A DNA stretch of 64,000 nt from Enoplolaimus lenunculus (GCA_030248215.1 JASANG010000627.1:372001-436000); one strand, 5' to 3'. Shown: positions 9,989 to 22,611, counted from the first letter of the stretch. The notes: generated from the letters alone by a model not told the origin. Translations and numbers: made by a program.

Positions 9989-11499
9989 CTAAACGTCGTC
10001 CGTTTGAGCTTGGCTTCGGCTTGAGTATCGTGTCGGTGACATCACTGACCGGAACCCGTATATGGAATCGTTGCCTCCTATGCTCGATTCGTGCATAATC
10101 GCACTTGTACGCTCTTCGATCACAACCGATAATGCTGGATGATAAAGTCCTTCGTTGATTGCAAGAGTTTCGTCTGAAAATAAAAAGTATCAGATCAACA
10201 AAATGGTTACAGTCAATGGCGGATCCACGGGGGGGCCACTCCGCCCGTGGGGCCCCCCCAACAGCATCTCGACAAAAATTATATTGGGACTCAAAATGGG
10301 GACCCCCCCTTTTATTTCGGATCACTACAGTATGGGTCAAAAATAAGTTTATTACCTGTGAAATTTTGGCCCTCCCCCATTTTGAGATCCTGGATCCGCC
10401 ACTGGTTACAGTGTTAACATCTTGAAACTTTGCAGTTTTACAAAGCCAATGTGATTAGTAATGGTGGTGACCCATCTAATGATCAGAGTCGGAACGTTTT
10501 TCTAATGGATTACAACAGTGTAAGCTTGTTCGTGCGCTTGCAAACTACACTGGATCAAAACCTAAAAAGCATAGATTGCGTATTGCTGGCATTCGAGTAG
10601 GTATTAGAAATTGTGCTACTTCCTCTAACATGATCTTCGGTTTAAAGTAGAAATTTTTCACTTGTGGTTGCACTCTGATTATTAAAATTAGTCGTATTTT
10701 TAGTCTAAACACAGACGAATACATGGTGACAACGCTTCAAAAACTCTGCAGGGTTGGTTCTATTTTACCTCCTCGGCCACCGCCAATTGCAGCTTGCATC
10801 ATTGAATTTCCACATCCGTTATTAGTTAACTCATACAAATGGCGCTGTCGCCGTTGGCCGGCCCTCGGTCCTCGTTGCCGCACGGCATCATTAGGCGCCG
10901 CCCGGCGTCGCCTTCGACGCGGCTCATAGTAAAAGTAACACGAGCAACACAAACATACCACCAGCGCAGTCATAAATATAATAATAATCGCAACAATTGT
11001 CGTTTCATCGATATACATTTCATCCTTGCGTGTAGTCGCAAAACGATGTCCTCCGCCGATACCAATATCGCCACTGCTACCACTATTAATACTACCACTA
11101 CCACCACCACTACTACTGCTACTACCTCGACGAGGGGGTAACGTATTCGCAGATGATGCGGAAGCCAATTGTTGAGGATTGACGTCTGGATGATCAGCGA
11201 CTACCCCGGTAGACAGGGACCACGAGGATGAGCCTGGCAACGAGAGTGCTAGCGATCGTAGCACCGTTATGACTGACACGAATGGGCTGACTCTCTATCG
11301 ATAAGTTGACTATCAGTTGGTCGTTTTGGTGTCGACGCAACCGATTGGAACGACGATGCTGATAGAGTTGACAAATTCGCTGACGCACCAATGACGTAAT
11401 CGGCGCCGTAATCGATGACGTAATTGAAGTAGTAACTGGTGATTTAAAAGATGGTGACAAAACTATTTACCTGGGCGAAGACGTGAATGATGTACTCAT
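9989..11499 (-). CDS. Putative single-pass membrane protein with Ser/Gly-rich ectodomain
   Basis: Proposed exons (transcript order) are 11499-11471, 11286-10769 and 10173-9989, with phases 2 and 1 matching, giving 243 residues. The last exon starts after a strong TTTTCAG and was too short to stand out by itself. It encodes a polar tail ending AQTDDV. Visible parts are a hydrophobic N-terminal stretch (about 11-30) that may be a signal or anchor, a Ser/Gly-rich linker (about 63-89), a membrane segment around TTIVAIIIIFMTALVV (about 105-130), an Arg cluster directly after it (the usual cytoplasmic stop-transfer) and a basic tail. The first exon (nine residues, ATG at 11499) is the least certain part. 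No family is recognised. A hAT-like MITE lies in the last intron. Confidence 0.5.
10214..10404. mobile_element. hAT-like MITE (CAGTGGCGGATCC ends) with perfect 8-bp target duplication
   Basis: The ends are CAATGGCGGATCC (10214) and GGATCCGCCACTG (10404). It is flanked on both sides by GTTACAGT (10206-10213 and 10405-10412), an exact 8-bp duplication. Inside lies a short piece of the CTGTAGTGACC element (about 10285-10331), joined at the same point as in the copy at 39071-39447. It lies in the last intron of the membrane-protein gene. Confidence 0.85.
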
Positions 11500-11641
11500 A
11501 ATGAATCCAATGACATGGTGACGTAGCCGGTGATGAAGTTCTTGCGGTGGATGACGTGATCAATTAGGTGGTTGATATGATGACGTTTTTTCTAAAATAA
11601 CTAATGACGTGATCGATGGCGTGGTAGATATGTGGTGACGT
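11391..11641. promoter_or_regulatory. Cluster of seven TGACGT half-CRE sites upstream of the membrane-protein gene
   Basis: TGACGT occurs near 11391, 11416, 11520, 11554, 11582, 11605 and 11637, several followed by GATC or AATC. TGACGT is the core bound by CREB/ATF bZIP factors. The cluster spans the proposed first exon and upstream region. The similar spacing and neighbouring words suggest a decayed local repeat, so regulatory function is an inference. Confidence 0.3.
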
Positions 11642-11699
11642 TGTTTTCGTATTGAAGACGACGTTAGTAATACTGAAGTCGGTGACGAGATTTGATTAA

Positions 11700-14600
11700 G
11701 TTTCAAGTGAGAATACAATTTTCGACAACAATTTCGAAAATGGCTTAAGAAGCAAATAAAATGCTAATGATAACATAGAATTAACGTACTAAAACACATG
11801 CGTATTTTGCTTTAGTTTTTAGAATATAGCGCTTGTCATCAAATGATAGAGTTCCGGCGGTGCAACTCGAGTTTATACCCGTATTCTGAAATGTGTAGAA
11901 CACGCTATAAACCAGGGCTTCCTCTGGCTACAAGCCCGTCATCGAGCTTCAATAATAGAATGGTGACGGTAAAAAACAACTTCCGTGGCTTGTGTTCAAA
12001 ATCTACCACGCGCACAAGATTAAGCTTTTGAGGAGTATTCAGACCAACTGTGCTTACACAATTTTAGGCAGTGCACGTTATACTAAAACAGGCTTAATAT
12101 TGAACCACTTTTTGTGCCAACATTCATGTTGCGTTCATGCCAGCGGCGGTGGAAGCAATTTAAAAGCGAGTGGACAAAATGACAAATTTGCCACCACCCA
12201 CGAGTGGTAAGAACTAAAGCCCGTAATCTCAAATGTGTGTGGCGCCTATTACCAATTGGTGATCGGTCCCGGAACTTATGAAACGAAAGCATGCTGGGGT
12301 TCAAAATTCAGCACACTGTTCGTGCTTTATTCGCCCAATTTCTGTATAAATTTTGAGATCTGCAATTGCAGATGTGCGTCAGTTCGAAAATCTATCGCTA
12401 ACTGACGATAGCTGCAATACGCATTTGAGAATATGGGCTTTTATTTCTGGTATTTAAAAAAATTCATATTTACATCCCAACAATTATGAAGCAAGACCGC
12501 CGCACAGAACTGAGTTGCAATTCGTACAAAAATATTGAGGATAACGAACCAAAAACTGAAAATTCTGAATTTTGCACCGGAACCGAACAGTGAGCAATGT
12601 AAAATACGTCGTTAAACAGCGTAATTTGCGAAATTTGCTCGCGAAGCGCAAAATGCATACTACACTTCTAGGCATACAACCGTCAAACCACACAATGAAC
12701 CATGAAAAATTTCTTGTGCAAAGAACTAAACCAGACTACTGCGAGATGGGCTCTTCGTGAGGTATTAACCAAGAGCGTAACAGCTTATCTAAAAACAGAA
12801 ACCACATACACCAGCGCAATATATAATGGTAAAAAGAAACTCACGAGCGATGCGTGCGAGAAGCCAATCCCCCATTTGTCAAAGTGGTGAAATCCTTACC
12901 GCGAGTACGTTGGGCGCTTTCCGCGGCAACGGCGGTCAGATCAATGCAAGCAACCAGAGCTGCGCACAAAAGCACTCGAGCGCCGCAAGCCTAGCGATTG
13001 ATGCAATTTTTGTATTAATTCAGTCTGCCTATTTAAATTTGAAAACAAATTTCCCTGCCCTATTTTCTGTGTGGAAGGCGCATCATGTAAAACTCCACTA
13101 ACAAATTTTTGTTTTTGTGGACTCGGTGGTAACTCGGTGTTATTGTTGTGGAACTAAAACTCATAACAAGACACTAGTGATATAAAGACGAGACGGAATT
13201 CGTAAAGGAAATGCTGAGACCAAAGCGAGTGAAAATCAGACGTAAGTTTTTGTACAAAAATGTTTTACGCGCCTGATTGGATTCAAATTGGAATCAAAAT
13301 ATGAGGGGGGAGGGGCAAAATGCCATTTTTTTAAACGTTGAGGGCAACTCTCTTTTGCCCTACGCTCCACCGCTATTTCTGAAAGCGAGTACATAAAAAA
13401 TTAAGCAGGCTGAATAACATTCCTTAGGCAAAGGGTAACTAAACACAACGTGACCTAACGTAGTCAGTTTCATATTTAGGTCATAAAATGCATGCGGATA
13501 TTTGAATGATTTACAGACGAGGCTAAAACATTTTAGTAAGGTAAAGTCAAAATTTTTTATAAAAGGTTGACTAACCCCCCCCCCCCCCAACAGCTCTCTT
13601 TGGCCACTGGCCTGCTAGACATTCGACAAACCTGTGAACGTGAAAAAAATTTTGACGTTTCGAATGCATATAATACATATTTATTTTTCGAAACACAATA
13701 CCTCGAATGAAAATTTTTCGAATCTATAAATTAAACTGGCAGGGTTCCAACGAAATTCGGATTCCGACTAGGTAAAATTCTGGTAAAATTTGGGCTCCGA
13801 TTCTGATTCTGACTGACTACTATTTCAAATGCCGGAAGGCTTCAGGTGTGACGGGCAAGCTTAATCGCACAAACAAAGACACTCTTGTTCTAAAGCTTGA
13901 GCGTTCAAGAATAAAACAGCATTTCGCTTCGAAAAAAGCCCTACAGCTGATAGCGAATAGTAAAATTAGAAATTTTGTTTGCATAATCCGTATTGTTCGA
14001 AAACTGATTATTTTCCATACAATGGCCAATATTGAAGCGGAAATTAATACGCTAATCAAAACTCGATGAACAATGCAAATTTCATAAATCCGGCAGTATC
14101 TGAACAGATATAGCTTTGAGCAAAACGTTTGCTTCACACACGATCCCAAGCTTAGGCTTAAGATTAGGAATATGCTTATAATACTGATTCGTTCCTGTTG
14201 TTTACATTGGCCCAATGACGAACAAACACGTTTTTATTATTCGTTGAATATTGGTTAATATTTCAACAAAACGCCACTTCTAACTGAATACCCACACGCG
14301 CACACATTCGCGGGTTCAGCTCTAGTATATTTGATATTAACTGGTTCCTATAAAAAACTAAAATTAAGTAAGCGTAGAAGCTGGACCACAACAATGGCCG
14401 TAAACGGCGCGCCTCGTCTATTTACATCTTTGTTTTCTCGTGCCACAACATTTATCGAAAGCATTTGCAGAATTCTATGCTAAGAACAATTTTTTTTGCC
14501 CTCTGCATAAACCTTCCTGTTTCATTTTACTAACAATTCCTAGTTGCAGGTTTGTATGGATGGAGGCAAGCAAAAATATTTAGATGTTACGCTTGTGTTA

Positions 14601-15979
14601 ATATTTTAGCTGACAGCACGTCCAATGACCGTCGACTCTCAGTTGTGACCAAACTTCACCAAATCTTGCCACTTCCTGATCAATAATACACGAAAAAGAT
14701 TTAACCCAAATTATACCTACTTTAGTATCTTGTCATTAATGAGGATAATTCACTACTGTTTCTAGTAAATCTCATGGCTTTCATATTTGCATTATAAATC
14801 ATAAAACTGTATATACCGTGGAGTGCCAGCTGTATATAATACCGTGGGAATAAATGCCAGTTGTATATAATACCGTGGGAATAAATGCCAGCAGTTTTGT
14901 TTCTGTAGTACTGAAATTTTGAGCTTTGGAAGGCTCCAGGGTTGATGGGTGTTCGTGATCATGCAATTACCAATAATCAGGCTAATTATCAGCTTTAAGG
15001 TCATGATTTACAATATGTTCTGCCATTTTCAAATCGCATAGACAACAACTTTTTCTAAAATACTCACCTTTAATTTAATGGACTCCGCTTCGCTTAAGTT
15101 CAATTAGTTTATTTCAGTAATTGAGCTTAAATTAACAGTGCAATGAAATGTTGACATTTAGTTTGTATACAACGAATTTGACAAAATAAAAATTCAAATC
15201 TTGGCCCGTATTCATCAATTGTGTGTTTAACAGAGAAATTTTCGAAATATTCATTTCAAAACATTTTCAAAACAATGAATTTCATAAGTGTTAAAATAAA
15301 AAGATCACGATTTTTCAGCTAATATTGCAAAATAAAAACAAGTTTATAATTAACAAAAAATCTGAAGGAAGCTACGTAACTTGAGCAAAAACGGACTTTA
15401 CCACTCGAACGAAATTAAAATTTAAGTTTACTATATACACTTTTAAAAACCTGAAACAAATGCAGTAGCCAGAAACGTATGAAAATTTGTGAGTATCAAA
15501 CAAATTGAAAATTTTGGCAATGCACGCGCGGACAATTTTAAAAAAATAAGTTAAAATTATATGCCAATTTTTCTTAAATGTCTGAATGAGAAAACGATAT
15601 TAAGATCTCGAGCCAACTTAATCTGAGCTCTATCGCAGATTAGCCTATGAACGACTCGAGAAGAACAAGGTTATTTGCTCGCACACAACACTAAAAGCAA
15701 TTTGTTGGCGTCGTTCGCTTAAGCTTGAATAATCCTAATATTAATCCAAGCTTAGGTGCCTTGTCACATTGAATCAACTCAGTGTTTGTACCGAGATAGC
15801 CTTCTAAAAACTTTTGGTGAAATAGACGCAAAACGCAGAAACACTGCAGTTCGCACTTGAAGATGCCAACCTGGTGCGTAAGCTACAGATTTAACTTCAA
15901 TAGCAGTATAGCAATGCTTTTACATCGAAAGACAACTAGAATTTAGAGAACATTTTAAAATATAAATTGACCCATTTTT
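11700..15979. other. Gene-poor stretch without a supported gene
   Basis: Only AT-rich spacer and decayed repeats are visible. There is an imperfect two-copy 33-bp duplication at about 14812-14890 (unit with GTATATAATACCGTGGGAAT), a poly-C run at 13576-13588, and a dispersed repeat near 12350-12440. The open frames show no family traits. Confidence 0.4.
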
Positions 15980-16051
15980 GGCCCATGTATATAGCAGAGC
16001 CGGAACAGTAGTATAAGCATATTCCTAAGCCTAAGCCTAAGCCGATTTTTT

Positions 16052-16242
16052 GGCCCATGTATTGAACAGGGCCGGAACAGTAGTAGAAGCATATTCCTAA
16101 GCCTAAGCCAAAGCCTAAGCGTATACATGAGCCTATTCCTAAGCCTAAGCATAAGCCTAAGCAAACAAATTAGTCTAAAGCTTAAACTGACTCTAGTATA
16201 GCCCCTCCGGAAAACGATCCGGCCCTGTTCTATACATGGGCC
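16052..16242. mobile_element. MITE with GGCCCATGTATAGAACAGGG ends and telomere-like interior
   Basis: Inverted ends (left GGCCCATGTATTGAACAGGG, right CCCTGTTCTATACATGGGCC) enclose CCTAAG-type units and a conserved 'TTAGTCTAAAGCTTAAACTG' block. Flanks GATTTTTT (16044-16051) and CATTTTTT (16243-16250) match at 7 of 8. A second, truncated left end of the same family starts at 15980 and leads into its own CCTAAG run, so this copy inserted into or beside a relative. Confidence 0.75.
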
Positions 16243-16792
16243 CATTTTTTTGATAGAATTTGAAATTATTTGTGTAATCAAACAACCAAATTACATAGCT
16301 ATCCAGCGTTTACAATCTACGCAATGCGACAAAAGAAAAAAAAGATGCTCTTTTCTAAGAATTTAAGTATATACTGAAATAAAACAGGGAATCTCAAGAA
16401 GAAATGAATTATTATGACCAAAGCTGGAATTTAAAAGAAACAGAGTATAACTGCTGTACGAAGGTTTGCAAACGATATCAAACAATTTTTACGCGACACT
16501 TCCGATTGCGCATTACATTCCTTATATACGTCTTCTCTCAATCGGCATTCGACAATGCAAATAAGATCGTATAAGGCTAAAACACAATCCCTATGTTCCT
16601 TACCTAAGAACATTACACAAATCTCTACATTAAATTTTGAGACACAACAGCTGGTTGATTGAAATTTCACCGAATTTTATCATTTTAGTCTAGTAAAACA
16701 TTTTATAGGAAGCGGTAACTTTTATCTCTTCTAAAATTTAATTTTGGGCGAGATCTTGCCAAAATTTTGAGACTAGGCCGTTACCAATACTA

Positions 16793-16937
16793 GCCCGTAG
16801 CCAGCTCACCTTGTTAGGGGAAGCTATAAACTTTTCAGGGGGGTCATGCAACAATTTTCGTTGACTTAATACAAACAAGGTTGAAACTATTCTGGAAAGG
16901 GTGGTCAAAATTCCTGGTGCCCCGTTTGGCTACGGGC
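16793..16937. mobile_element. MITE, GTAGCCAGCTCAC-ended family, with target duplication
   Basis: GCCCGTAGCCAGCTCAC at the left is inverted as GGCTACGGGC at the right. Flanking 8-mers CAATACTA (16785-16792) and CAGTACTA (16938-16945) match at 7 of 8, which supports hAT-like transposition. The interior is non-coding. Confidence 0.65.
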
Positions 16938-17181
16938 CAGTACTAATAGCTCACGGCTAATACGTAAAGAAAAACTGGTATTCTGAATAAGACTACCTTG
17001 CGTCATTAGGAACTTTTTGAAAATCTCTATTTTAATTTTCCCACGGCGTCTCGAAAATTTTGTTTCGTGGAGTTGTTCAACATTTGTAACCAATGCTCGT
17101 ATCCCATCGGTGTGTTTTGATACTTTTAGAAAGTCAATTACTAAATTACACGTGAAAATAACAGTTTTAGATAAAAATGTC

Positions 17182-17376
17182 GGCCCATGTTATTTTAAGG
17201 GGCGTCCAAGTTTCTGGTAGGTCCATAAAAAAGTAGGTTTAAATTCTAGATTACATTTTTTAGCTTAGGCTTAGGCTTAGACTTAAGAACTTATTTTCGC
17301 AACGCTTAGGCTATTAAGCTTAGGCTTTTAGAAATGCGCTTAATCTATTGTTACGCCCCTTAAAATAACATTGGCC
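17182..17376. mobile_element. MITE with GGCCCATGTTATTTTAAGGG ends, TTAGGC-like interior, perfect 10-bp duplication
   Basis: The ends are near-perfect inverted repeats of about 21 bp. The interior holds GCTTAGGCTTAGGC runs. The 10-mer TAAAAATGTC occurs exactly on both sides (17172-17181 and 17377-17386). A 9-10-bp duplication would fit Mutator-like elements better than hAT; relatives in this window have 8-bp matches, so the class is not settled. Confidence 0.7.
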
Positions 17377-18229
17377 TAAAAATGTCATCCAACCATGAAC
17401 ACAGTGGATTCGTCGTTAGTTAATAATGCATATATATCTGTGTTTAAGGATTGTAGGCGTTTTTTCTCAGCAAATTGGCTTATTAACATTGTTAAAAACA
17501 GCTTGTTTTTGCAAAACTCTTGTTATCTCTGTGCCCAACGACGAATCATAGACAATTACAGCACATGAAAATTGGAAATCTGAAAGCAAAGGAGTTGTGT
17601 GGTTTATCCGAAAAAGAATTTCCGCAAAAATGCAGTACTCAGTGTCGCTACGCTTGTAAAATACATAGAGAAAAAGTTTCGTAGAAATCGTAAACAAGTT
17701 TTTTTTTAAATTTTGGCTTGAACAATCAAAGGTTTAAATAAAAACACGGGGGCGTACCGAGAGATGATTTGGAGCTCGAAGAGCCACGCCCCATAGTCGG
17801 AATCTGTATGTGCGCCATTCTTTCTACATTAGACACAAAACTACGCCTAACTTTTCGGCCGCCTCGCTCGTGAAGGTTTTCACTGTTCAGTTTGCGAAAA
17901 ATTTTACATGCGGCGCTGTCCAAATGAAACTATCAAAGTCAAATTTTCCCACCTGACCAACTGAAAAGTGATGATAGCAATAAAACTTGTGCTAAGCTTC
18001 ACAATAACACAAGCGCTACATCAGGGTGTTTCGGTTTGGTAAATTTTTGAATATACTACAGAGGGATTTAATACTGAAACAATGTATAGTTTGTCGCTGG
18101 ATTCGCTCGCGAATTCTGCAAAAGTCAACTAAGTCTTGGCTGCAAGCCTTCACTCAACTCTATTTCAATTGGTGCCTTGAAACATTTCATATGCAAAAAT
18201 GCGCTCACAAAGATTCCAAATTGAACCAC

Positions 18230-18352
18230 CAGTGGCGGATCCAGGATCTCAAAATGGGGGGCCTAAATTTCACAGGTAATAAACTTATTTTTGAGCTACT
18301 AACCCCAAAAAGGGGGCTTTTTATATTTATAAAATGTATTGAAATAAAAAAT
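18230..18352. mobile_element. Truncated hAT-like MITE (CAGTGGCGGATCC family)
   Basis: The left end CAGTGGCGGATCCAGGATCT is intact, but the right inverted end is missing. TGAACCAC nevertheless flanks both sides (18222-18229 and 18353-18360) exactly, so the right end seems to have been lost with the duplication kept. Confidence 0.55.
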
Positions 18353-19128
18353 TGAACCACTGTACCAGAGTTAAGATACAATAGTATCAAGCTTTTCGCT
18401 CGCGTTATTTTCTTCAAGTCGTGCTCACGTGGCGAACAATTCGGCCTGGTCCAGTTACTCAGCCCGCCAAAAATTTAGAAGCCCTAAAAGGAAACTTAAA
18501 ATTGGTTCCGAAGCCTACTAGAGGAGCGTGACCAACATCATAAATGTATCCCACCAAAAATTAGATTCATAACTGCTAAAGAGTTCTAAATGTACTTATA
18601 GGTGGAAATCCAAGCACGACCCTTTCAAGATTCGGCACTTACAATCCAAATTTATGCGTACACCGCGGCAATATATATACATAGCAACTTTCATTGCCTA
18701 AAATTATTGAAAACATATTAACTACGTTTGAAGTTACGAAACATAGATACATGAAAAATCCCATGCGATTTAATTAACTCAATAAAGTCAATCAGCCATC
18801 ATCAACAACAACGCAGGTTCTATATGAAGTGCACTGTGCCATGTGCATGCCTTTGAAGTACAACTGATTGGCACCCTTAAGGTGCGGATAACGCGCGGCG
18901 TTAGCCGTCAGAGTCACGGATATGCAAGCACAAGCGTGGTATACCGCACGGCCGAAGAAGGTACGCGAAATTTTTTAAAGGCACCGCAGGTTTCTTAAGC
19001 GAGTACAGGCCCATAGCCATTTTTTAATCAAGTAATGGTTTAAAGTTTCCCATGAGACATCAAGTAAAATTCGTCGTTTTCCTCGAAGGGTATAAAGCAA
19101 AGTTTTTATCCCCTAATGATTAATGGTA

Positions 19129-19512
19129 GTGTATTGACCCGAATAAGAGGGGGGAAATAAGAGCAGGGTCCCCATTTTGAGTCCGAATCAATAGGAGTCC
19201 GTATCTATAAAAAGAATTTGTAAGCGGATAGAGTCCCTAAACCCTAATTAGAGTCCATAAGTGTCAATTAACCCTAAATTGTAGCGCCAAAATAACTCCA
19301 GGACCAAATAATTTGAGTTCGAAACTTTAAAGCGTACTTAAATTTTGAAAGTACATTCCTAAGTATAAAATTTTATTATCGCTCAAACTATTGAAACTAG
19401 ACAAATATACGTTTAATTCAACGGATAATTGCAGTACCGGATATATATCTGCAACGAAGGGCGGCGGAGAGTGGGTTGAAAATAAATAACAGTCTGTAAC
19501 CGAATGTGTCAA
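19129..19512. mobile_element. Truncated Tc1/mariner-like element (CTGTAGTGACCC family)
   Basis: It starts TA-GTGTATTGACCCGAATAAG and aligns along its length with 24359-25418 and, reversed, 38242-38669 (shared blocks: AATAGGAGTCC, GACCAAATAA, CGAAACTTTAAAGCGTACTT, TTAATTCAACGGATA). The far end is lost near 19512. Confidence 0.55.
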
Positions 19513-19681
19513 TTAAAGTTTCCCTTCCCTTGAGGTTTCAAGTTAAATTCCAGTTTAGCTGAAGGTTGGAAAACTTCTCTGGCTACGGGCCCGTGCCGAA
19601 GTCAGTTTATTCAAGAAACCAAAGATAGTATGCACAGGGATTGTGGTACAAGTAAGTTGTAGCACGGCTTATTAGCGTTCC

Positions 19682-20357
19682 GGCCCATGTTACGATAAAG
19701 GCTGTCCCAATTGCCCGGGATACAAATATACCCGGAGTGCACACTTATGCGCTCCTGTTTACATATGCACAGGCAGATATATTTACGTAGGTATATATAA
19801 TATATACATATATACACACATATACATATATAATATATATGTGTATATATTATATATATAATATATATGTGTATATATGTATATATACACATATATCTGT
19901 CCATGTGTCCCAACTGTCCCATCTGTCCCAACTCTCCCAACTGTCCCATTTGTCACAACTGTCTCATCTGTCCCGCTGTCCCAACTGCCCCAATTGTCCC
20001 GCTGTCAAATCTGTCCCAAGTGTCCCGCTGTGCAAGAGTATGTATGTGTCTTAACATTACACACTCTGCACATACACAAGCTACACCGCATATACTCACA
20101 TGTTCCATCTGTCCCATCTGTCCCAACTGTCCCATCTGTCCCAAGTGTCCCATCTGTCCCAAGTGTCCCATCTGTCCCACTGTCTCATCTGTCCCGCTGT
20201 CCCAATTATATTTTTGGAATGTACTCTTGATACATTGCTGTCCCGGGAAAATGGGACGGGTACTCCTGGTACATTTCTGTCCCGGGAAAATGGGACGGGT
20301 ACTCCTGGTACATTTCTGTCCCGGGAAAATGGGACGGCCTTTAAAGTAACATTGGCC
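19682..20357. mobile_element. MITE with GGCCCATGTTAC ends carrying TGTCCC satellites
   Basis: The left end GGCCCATGTTAC and about 25 more bases are inverted at the right end (..GTAACATTGGCC), about 40 bp in all with mismatches. Flanking 8-mers AGCGTTCC and TGCCTTCC match at 6 of 8. Inside are a TA/TG microsatellite (about 19785-19895), a decamer-like array of TGTCCCAACT/TGTCCCATC units (about 19900-20205) and three copies of a 39-bp unit (20217-20336). The unit contains TCCCGGGAAAATGGGACGG, which is also the inner part of the element's own right end. Confidence 0.65.
20217..20336. repeat. 39-bp tandem repeat, three copies
   Basis: The unit includes GTACTCCTGGTACATTTCTG and TCCCGGGAAAATGGGACGG; starts of the second part are at 20241, 20280 and 20319. 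The last copy runs into the terminal inverted repeat of the host element, so the array looks like an expansion of that end. Confidence 0.8.
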
Positions 20358-22611
20358 TGCCTTCCGATATACAAATACACGCTGCTAATCTTTGCATTAA
20401 GCGTTCTAACGTAGCGGACAGCACCAGATATAGTGGAAGCATTCGCGAGCAAAGCGATTCAGAAACCAAACGCCATTTTACTGCAGAACCACTAAATACA
20501 AATCCTGGTTCCCAGCACTAGATCCACCAGTAGGAGGAACAGGGGATACGTGCCTCTCCTAAACTTCTGGCAAGACAAGAAAACACATGTTTGCCGGTTC
20601 TAAATTCAACAGCACTTTACAAAAGCTGCGGTGGCTTCTCAGAGGTAGACACAGAGTGAGTAGATTTGTGTGTCTTCTCGCCTTAGCAGTACTGCGGTGC
20701 TGAAAAGTATGCTATACAAATGGTTTCCTAATCAAACCGGAATTCCAGTTGCATGCATGCTATTTATATACTTGTTTATTAATCTTAGCGATTGCCATAT
20801 CTATTGAAGATTTTGGTGTTTTTCTTTGATGAAAAATTTATTGCAGATTTATGCCACGTACAGTTCGGAGCCTAACTTCAGAATAATTCCACTTTTCATA
20901 TATCAATAAACTACAAATAGTATTTGCACCTTTTTAGGCATGTGACAACTCAGTAGTGTGTCTGTTTAGTATGCCATCATCATGTGTTATCAAATGTTGA
21001 TACTTAATAATAGTCATTTGATTCTTCCATTGTCATTTTTTCAATAGACAAATCATCAACTGTTTTTGCGCCTGTGTAAGCATTAGTACACGATTTTCAA
21101 TATAAAACCGTTTTTCGGAGCGATTCAATATTTACGGAAAAAACCAACCCTGTGAGTGCGTGAATAAAGAACATGAGCAGCGTACTATTACAGAACTCAT
21201 ACAGCCGCCAACGTTCAACACTTGTGCTACCGCACTCCTGCTGCACTTGCGCCTACACTCGTTCTTTATTCACATGCACAGCAAGACAGCGATGCGTTCT
21301 TGCGCACACTCGCCTCACTTCATCCGGGTCGTGCTGCACACTTGACATATCGCAGAAGTACGTATGTCTTATATTTCGGAAGAAAACATATACTAACGCA
21401 AATTCTGTCCCATACTTAATTTACTCTACAGTAATTGTTATATATTTGGTACATTTAAAATATATACAGAACAAAAGCAAATCGCGATTACAGATTTGTA
21501 AGACTGTCTTATTTAGAGAAATAACTTTGTACCAATGACTCTTTTACAATGCACTAAATTTCGACCCTGGCAATTTGATATAAACCGGCCTACTAATGAA
21601 AATCGAAATATATAATTACATAACCAAGATTTTTCGTTTTGTTCAGTGGCCCAAATTCCAACCTGCCCACCGGCATTTGGCCAATAGGCTAAATAGCTAG
21701 TCCACCCTTGCGAACCCTCATTTCATAGTATTTTGTAGATCTCGTAAACCAACATCTTCCTCTTTGGCTTCGCACTAGTCACTTGATAACACTCATATTA
21801 AAACTAAATCACAGTTCTTAGTTTAGGACAGCCCTAAGTTTTGATATATACCTACATATATTTATATATAAATATATACAAATATATTAAAATAATCTAT
21901 ATCTGCTCTACGCTATAGGGAATATAAACCCTCAAAATTCAATTTATAAGTATAATGAAAGATTTGAAACTTTAGTTGACCCCAGGGATTGAAGACAAAT
22001 TTGTTGAAAGTAGTCACATGGCTCATAGCAATAAATATTGCGCTGCGTATATGCAAAATTTTACTGAACAGACACTTGATTAGTTTGTGATCTAAACACT
22101 GTAAAGTCTAGGAACCCAACGTATGCTGCAAAAAAATATCCGGTTCGTTATTAAATATCTAGGTCTATCCAAGATTAATAGCGTGTTCAGTAATATTGTT
22201 ATGAGGTTGAACGTATACATTCTTCGCCAATATAGGGCACAACCGTACCGGCTGAAGTCGATTTCGAACAGGTGCCTAGCCAGAGTTTTCAAATGAGTGT
22301 TAAAGGTAAGGTTTACGATTACGCGTCTCTAGCTACGAACCCACTCATGTTTTCTGGTTCAGTTCAAAAATGGTTAGTTGGGGTTTTAGTGTAGTATAAT
22401 TATGAATTATATACAATACACGCAGTGTTTATCCTGGTTGTCAAGTAAACCTAAACCAGTCGTACGTATGCAGGTAGTGTTTAAACAATTACAATTAAGT
22501 ATATACATTGGCTAAATGAACACTCCACTCTAAATCGTTTTCACAAAACGTTAAAGTGTTTATAAGTTATTAAGCAGTACCACATAGAGCCCTTCACGAA
22601 AATTTTGCTGC
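20358..22611. other. Gene-poor stretch
   Basis: No gene is supported. Part of it (20365-20420 and 21200-21345) resembles the K2P intron segment at 41925-42260 (shared motifs CAATATACAAA-like start, CTGCTAAGCTTTGC, GCACAGCA-GACA-CGATGC), so it is another dispersed repeat family. Confidence 0.35.

Noticed and set aside
10839-11141. Thr-rich plus-strand frame
   Set aside because: It is the antisense shadow of the Ser/Gly-rich linker of the minus-strand membrane-protein gene.
11194-11460. Alternative first exon for the membrane-protein gene
   Set aside because: It overlaps the main exon in another frame and lacks a joining phase; the nine-residue exon at 11471-11499 fits better.
13820-14215. 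131-residue minus-strand open frame, Ile/Ser/Cys-rich
   Set aside because: There is no domain, an opposite-strand frame overlaps it, and no splice signals support it.
16021-16175. Chromosome end or healed telomere
   Set aside because: The TTAGGC-type units are degenerate, short and enclosed by inverted repeats, with genes continuing on both sides.
19611-20452. Overlapping open frames on both strands (up to 160 residues, Cys/Pro-rich)
   Set aside because: They are translations of the TGTCCC satellite and the 39-bp repeat, not genes.
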